This document shows, one piece after another, positions 3,899 through 7,049 of a DNA stretch of 7,049 bases (its first letter is position 1; each line of letters begins with the position of its first letter). Origin of the DNA: Treponema sp. (GTDB taxonomy: Bacteria > Spirochaetota > Spirochaetia > Treponematales > Breznakiellaceae); NCBI GenBank assembly GCA_031275535.1, contig JAISOR010000184.1, forward strand, positions 1 to 7,049, in the 5' to 3' direction. A model generated the notes under the pieces. It was not told the DNA's origin and did no database searches. It saw only the letters and a program-made list of their open reading frames with translations. Made by a program: the position numbers and the translations under genes.

Positions 3899-6334
3899 AT
3901 GAGTTATTTTGGTGAATTGACGGACCGGATGCGGAATTTCCGGGATGACCTTCTAAGGGCCAAACCCTTTGTATGTACCGAGCGGGCGCGGATAACTACC
4001 GGCGCCTACCGGAACAACATGGATCAGCCCATGGTACTGCGCCGGGCGCTGATGTATAAAAACGTCCTTGAGGGGATGAGCATCTTCATCGAACCCCAGA
4101 CCCTGCTGGCGGGGAACCACGCTTCCGGCAACCGTTCGGCCCCGGTTTTTCCCGAATACGCCATGGACTGGGTTATGGCCGAGTTGGATGAATTCGATAA
4201 GCGGGATGGGGACCGGTTCTATATTACCGAAGAAAACAAGGCCATCCTAAGGGAAATAGCCCCCTTCTGGGAACACAATACCGTAAAGGACCGGGGCCTG
4301 GCGGCCATGCCCGCTTCGGCCAGGGTCTTCTACGATCTGGGCATCATCAAGGCCGAGGGAAACATTACCAGCGGGGACGCCCATGTGGCGGTGAATTACC
4401 GCCGGATGCTCAGGATGGGGCTTAGGGAATGTAAGGACCGGGCGGAGGAAAAACTCGCCGCCCTGGACCTGACGGATTACCGGAACCTGGCAAAATCCTA
4501 TTTTTACCGGGCGGTGATACTAACCGTGGAGGCCACCGCCGCCTTTGCCCGGCGCTACGCGGACCTGGCCGCGGGTATGGCCCAGGGCGAAGAGGATCCC
4601 CGGCGGCAGGAGGAGCTGCGGGAGATGAGCCGCATCCTCCGCAAGGTCCCCTACGAAGGGGCGGAAACTTTTCATGAGGCGGTCCAATCCCTCTGGCTGG
4701 TACACCTTTGCCTCCAGATAGAAAGCAACGGCCACTCCCTTTCCTATGGCCGGATGGACCAGTACCTCTATCCCTATTATGAAAAGGACCTGGCCGCGGG
4801 GCGGATCACCCCGGAGGCCGCCTGCGAACTTCTGACCAACCTCTGGCTTAAAACCTTTACCATCAACAAGATCCGCAGTTGGACCCATACCCGGTTTTCC
4901 GCCGGGAGCCCCCTGTATCAGAATGTCACCGTGGGGGGCCAGATTCCGGGAACCCCGGACCCGTCCTCCGGCAAGGCTGCCCCGCCCCGGGACGGGGTGA
5001 ACCCCCTCTCCTATCTGATCCTCAAAAGCGTGGCCCGGACCCGCCTTCCCCAGCCGAACCTGACGGTGCGTTACCATAAGGGGCTGGAGGAGCGCTTTAT
5101 GCAGGAATGTATCGAGGTGCTGCGCCTGGGCTTTGGGATGCCCGCCTTTAACAACGACGAGATCATCATCCCCTCCTTTATCAACAAGGGGGTCAAGCCG
5201 GAGGACGCCTACGATTACAGCGCCATTGGCTGTGTGGAAGTGGCGGTCCCCGGCAAATGGGGTTACCGCTGTACGGGGATGAGTTTTCTCAACTTCCCCA
5301 AATCCCTGCTCATCGCCCTGAACGACGGGGTGGATACGGTTTCGGGGAAACGGCTCTGTGAGGGGGCCGGTCATCTGCGGGATATGAGATCCTTCGACCA
5401 GGTGATGCGGGCCTGGGATAAGATCATCCGGGAGTTTACCCGCCAGTGCGTGATCATCGACTCCGTGGCGGACACGGTGCTGGAACGGGACACCGCGGAC
5501 GTACTCTGTTCCGCCCTCTGCGACGACTGCATCGAGCGGGGGCTTAACCTAAAGGAAGGGGGGGCGGTGTACGACTTTATCAGCGACCTCCAGGTGGGGA
5601 TCGCCAACCTGGCGGATTCCCTGGCGGCTATCAAAAAATGCGTCTTTGAGGATAGGACCGTGAGCCCCGCGGAACTGTGGACCGCCCTGGAGGCCAACTT
5701 TACGGGGCCTAAAAATGAGACTATCCGCCGTCTTTTGCTGATGGCTCCCAAATACGGCAACGATGACGATTATGTGGATTCCCTGATCCGGGAGGCATAC
5801 GATGTCTATATCGATGAAATGAAAAAGTACCACAACACCCGTTACGGCAGGGGGCCCATTGGCGGGGTCTATTACGCCGGCACCTCTTCCATCTCCGCCA
5901 ACGTTCCCCAGGGGGCGGGCACCACCGCCACCCCGGATGGCCGCAGAGCCGGGGAGCCCCTGGCGGAGGGCTGCTCTCCCTCCCACGGCATGGACCGGAA
6001 GGGCCCCACCGCGGTATTCAAGACCGTGTCCAAGCTTCCCACGGAGGAGATCACCGGCGGGGTGTTGCTGAACCAAAAGGTAAACCCCCAAATGCTGGAA
6101 AAACCCGAAGACCGGCAAAAGCTCATCAGCCTTATCCGGGCCTTCTTCAACCGCCTTATGGGTTTCCACGTCCAGTTCAATGTGGTCTCCCGGGAAACCC
6201 TCAGGGACGCCCAGGTTCATCCCGAGGCGCACCAGGACCTTATCGTCCGGGTAGCGGGGTACAGCGCCTTCTTCAATGTCCTTTCCCGGGAAACCCAGGA
6301 CGACATTATCGAGCGGACCGAGCAGGTTCTGTAG
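3899..6334 (+). CDS. ybiW: Glycyl radical enzyme of the YbiW type (probable anhydro-sugar phosphate C-O lyase)
   Basis: An 811-residue protein, close to the roughly 810 of E. coli YbiW. The PFL-like barrel fills most of the length. The thiyl radical site is GCVE with C445 and E447 in DYSAIGCVEVAVPGKWGY; the radical loop is RVAGYS with G787, 24 residues from the C-terminus, followed by FFNVLSRETQDDIIERTE. Only one active-site Cys is present, whereas pyruvate formate-lyase has two adjacent, so a database label of formate acetyltransferase would be misleading. Long blocks (GKWGYRCTGMS, LKEGGAVYD, LQVGIANLADSLAAIKK, PKYGNDDDY, NTRYGRGPIGG, GTSSISANV) match E. coli YbiW as I recall it. YbiW is reported to open the ring of 1,5-anhydroglucitol-6-phosphate to 1-deoxyfructose-6-phosphate. 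The enzyme is oxygen-sensitive and needs the activase encoded divergently. A Pro/Gly-rich segment at about 350-370 (QIPGTPDPSSGKAAPPRDG) looks like a lineage-specific loop. The subfamily is fairly sure; the exact substrate is inferred. Confidence 0.93.
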   Translation: MSYFGELTDRMRNFRDDLLRAKPFVCTERARITTGAYRNNMDQPMVLRRALMYKNVLEGMSIFIEPQTLLAGNHASGNRSAPVFPEYAMDWVMAELDEFDKRDGDRFYITEENKAILREIAPFWEHNTVKDRGLAAMPASARVFYDLGIIKAEGNITSGDAHVAVNYRRMLRMGLRECKDRAEEKLAALDLTDYRNLAKSYFYRAVILTVEATAAFARRYADLAAGMAQGEEDPRRQEELREMSRILRKVPYEGAETFHEAVQSLWLVHLCLQIESNGHSLSYGRMDQYLYPYYEKDLAAGRITPEAACELLTNLWLKTFTINKIRSWTHTRFSAGSPLYQNVTVGGQIPGTPDPSSGKAAPPRDGVNPLSYLILKSVARTRLPQPNLTVRYHKGLEERFMQECIEVLRLGFGMPAFNNDEIIIPSFINKGVKPEDAYDYSAIGCVEVAVPGKWGYRCTGMSFLNFPKSLLIALNDGVDTVSGKRLCEGAGHLRDMRSFDQVMRAWDKIIREFTRQCVIIDSVADTVLERDTADVLCSALCDDCIERGLNLKEGGAVYDFISDLQVGIANLADSLAAIKKCVFEDRTVSPAELWTALEANFTGPKNETIRRLLLMAPKYGNDDDYVDSLIREAYDVYIDEMKKYHNTRYGRGPIGGVYYAGTSSISANVPQGAGTTATPDGRRAGEPLAEGCSPSHGMDRKGPTAVFKTVSKLPTEEITGGVLLNQKVNPQMLEKPEDRQKLISLIRAFFNRLMGFHVQFNVVSRETLRDAQVHPEAHQDLIVRVAGYSAFFNVLSRETQDDIIERTEQVL

Positions 6335-6398
6335 GGGCAAGAGGGGCGGAGTTCCTACCCAGGGGCTTGTTCCTGTCTTCGCTTATTCGAGGAACGCC

Positions 6399-6518
6399 AT
6401 GAAAATAAGATGGAAGAAAAACGGCGTTGATGCGGATATACCGGATTCCACCATAAGTGCCGGGGATCCCCGGTTTGCTGCGGGGGGTCCCGAAACCATC
6501 GGAAAGGGGACAGGTTAA
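6399..6518 (+). other. Short ORF of uncertain status after the GRE, possible relic
   Basis: An open stretch of 39 codons (MKIRWKKNG..., ending GKGTG) with no convincing ribosome site; the frame also runs open from inside the GRE gene. The segment TISAGDPRFA resembles the IS-x-DPLF stretch that closes repeats in some spirochaete beta-helix surface proteins. It lies just before a clearer piece of such a protein in another frame, so it may be part of the same decayed gene. It could equally be non-coding. No clear terminator for the GRE operon was found between 6335 and 6398; GTTCCT/AGGAAC at 6369-6395 can pair around a 15-base loop but has no T run. Confidence 0.2.
6460..6473. repeat. Perfect 14-base palindrome CCGGGGATCCCCGG
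   Basis: The sequence equals its own reverse complement and lies about 125 bases after the GRE stop. It could form a cruciform or an RNA stem, but with no spacer bases for a loop and no T run it is a poor terminator. It may simply reflect the local GC-rich composition. Confidence 0.3.
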
Positions 6519-6526
6519 TTTCCCCC

Positions 6527-6706
6527 GAAGGCGGCGGCGGCATGTACAACGCCTACACCGACTCTAAGCCACAAATACGGAACAGTATCATCTGGGGGAA
6601 TTCGAGCAATATTTTGAACCACTCCAGCGCCACACCGACATACTATTACAGCATCCTCCAGGACGGCACGGCGAGATTAAGGGGCAGTGCCATCGATATG
6701 GTGGGA
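6527..6706 (+). pseudogene. Fragment of a repeat-rich beta-helix surface protein (polymorphic outer-membrane-protein-like)
   Basis: In the frame of the ATG at 6542 the translation reads EGGGGMYNAYTDSKPQIRNSIIWGN, continues SSNILNHSS, then YYYSILQDG and LRGSAIDMVGTYF. GGGMYN, a short N-rich strand and NSIIWGN are typical of parallel beta-helix repeats in large spirochaete surface or autotransporter-like proteins, and GSAIDMVG resembles the GSPAIDAG closing block. Only about 60 residues are recognisable. There is no signal peptide, ribosome site or upstream open frame, and the resemblance stops where the leftward nuclease-family gene ends, although the frame itself stays open across that gene. 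It therefore looks like the tail of a degraded or recombined gene. The family call comes from motif memory. Confidence 0.5.
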
Positions 6707-6708
6707 AC

Positions 6709-7049
6709 CTATTTCTGCGCCCTTCCCAGGGCGGATGTTTTTTCGGACGCCAGTTTGGCCCGGATCTGTTCCGGCGTGTATCCCTGTTCCATGAGTTCAA
6801 GAACCCTGTTCACGCCCTTTTCCATGCCCTCTTCCCGGCCTTCTTCCCTTTGGACCTCGCCGTATTCTACCGTGTTCCATTCGGTCAATAACATATTCAC
6901 CACCTCCGAAGCATGGACTTCCAAAAACTTCTTCAATATATCGTTCCTAATACAATACTCTATGGCCATCTTCATGGCTTTTTCATCATCGCCGGATTCG
7001 GCTTTGTATTCACGCACCTTGGCGATAAAAATACTGTACCACTCAAGCT
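6709..7049 (-). CDS. Rpn/PD-(D/E)XK nuclease-transposase family protein, C-terminal part only
   Basis: The minus-strand frame is open from the window edge to TAG at 6711-6709, giving 112 visible residues, so the N-terminal part with the nuclease core lies outside. A GTG at 7017 could be called as a start, but the frame and the sequence resemblance continue upstream (LEWYSIFIAKVREY), so this is an interior part. Visible features are an AMKMAIEYCIRNDILKKFL helix, SEVVNMLLTEWN, a charged repeat REEGREEGMEKG, and a closing helix LELMEQGYTPEQIRAKL. These are typical of the C-terminal tails of Rpn-family (recombination-promoting nuclease, PDDEXK) proteins, which are numerous in some treponemes. Such proteins are thought to cut DNA and promote recombination. 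It is convergent with the GRE operon and its stop abuts the surface-protein fragment. The family call is from tail motifs only. Confidence 0.7.
   Translation of the reverse strand, partial: LEWYSIFIAKVREYKAESGDDEKAMKMAIEYCIRNDILKKFLEVHASEVVNMLLTEWNTVEYGEVQREEGREEGMEKGVNRVLELMEQGYTPEQIRAKLASEKTSALGRAQK

Noticed and set aside
4520..5374. A 284-codon open frame on the minus strand inside the GRE gene
   Set aside because: It has low-complexity Gly/Pro/His-rich content typical of the antisense of GC-rich coding sequence and shows no family motif; the plus-strand GRE is unmistakable across the same bases.
3899..6334. Calling the GRE a pyruvate formate-lyase
   Set aside because: Pyruvate formate-lyase needs two adjacent active-site cysteines; here the site is GCVE with one Cys and a Glu, the pattern of C-O/C-N bond-cleaving GREs.
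5549..6340. A 263-codon open frame on the minus strand over the GRE C-terminus
   Set aside because: It lies opposite the conserved radical loop and other conserved GRE blocks and shows no recognisable domain; it is an antisense shadow.
6335..6398. A terminator for the GRE operon
   Set aside because: Only a weak six-base inverted repeat with a 15-base loop and no T run is present, so I do not call a terminator.

Overview
The window looks like chromosomal DNA of a GC-rich anaerobic bacterium, most likely a spirochaete of the termite-gut Treponema type. The main hints are a truncated Rpn/PD-(D/E)XK nuclease-family gene, a relic of a beta-helix surface protein, and AT-rich promoter islands between GC-rich genes. 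The assignment rests on style and recalled homologues; no marker gene is present.

Layout. A glycyl radical enzyme (GRE) activase (899 to 1, minus strand, cut by the window edge) diverges from a rightward run of genes. These are a DeoR-type regulator (1077-1889), a close paralogue of it (2121-2882), a ROK-family sugar kinase (2905-3888) and a GRE of the YbiW type (3899-6334). The 177-base divergent gap holds two face-to-face sigma-70-like promoters with a near-palindrome exactly midway between their -35 boxes. The second regulator has its own near-consensus promoter, behind a hairpin that may terminate the first regulator's transcript. That promoter can drive regulator 2, kinase and GRE as one operon, with gaps of 22 and 10 bases. 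Beyond the GRE lies about 370 bases of decayed sequence with a recognisable fragment of a repeat-rich surface protein, then the C-terminal part of a leftward Rpn-type gene.

How the genes work together. The GRE has the single-cysteine GCVE active site and the RVAGYS radical loop, and it matches what I remember of E. coli YbiW along its C-terminal half. YbiW was reported to open the ring of 1,5-anhydroglucitol-6-phosphate (AG6P) in the 'anhydroglycolysis' pathway. With a kinase directly upstream, the inferred route is: unphosphorylated anhydro-sugar (or a related cyclic sugar) -> ROK kinase -> 6-phosphate -> activated GRE -> deoxy-ketose phosphate. The two DeoR proteins would sense a sugar phosphate. 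The kinase has Met where ROK sugar kinases normally have a sugar-contacting Glu (GCxE motif), which would suit a substrate lacking the C1 hydroxyl. No aldolase, dehydrogenase or transporter for the rest of the route is in the window, so the pathway assignment is an inference.
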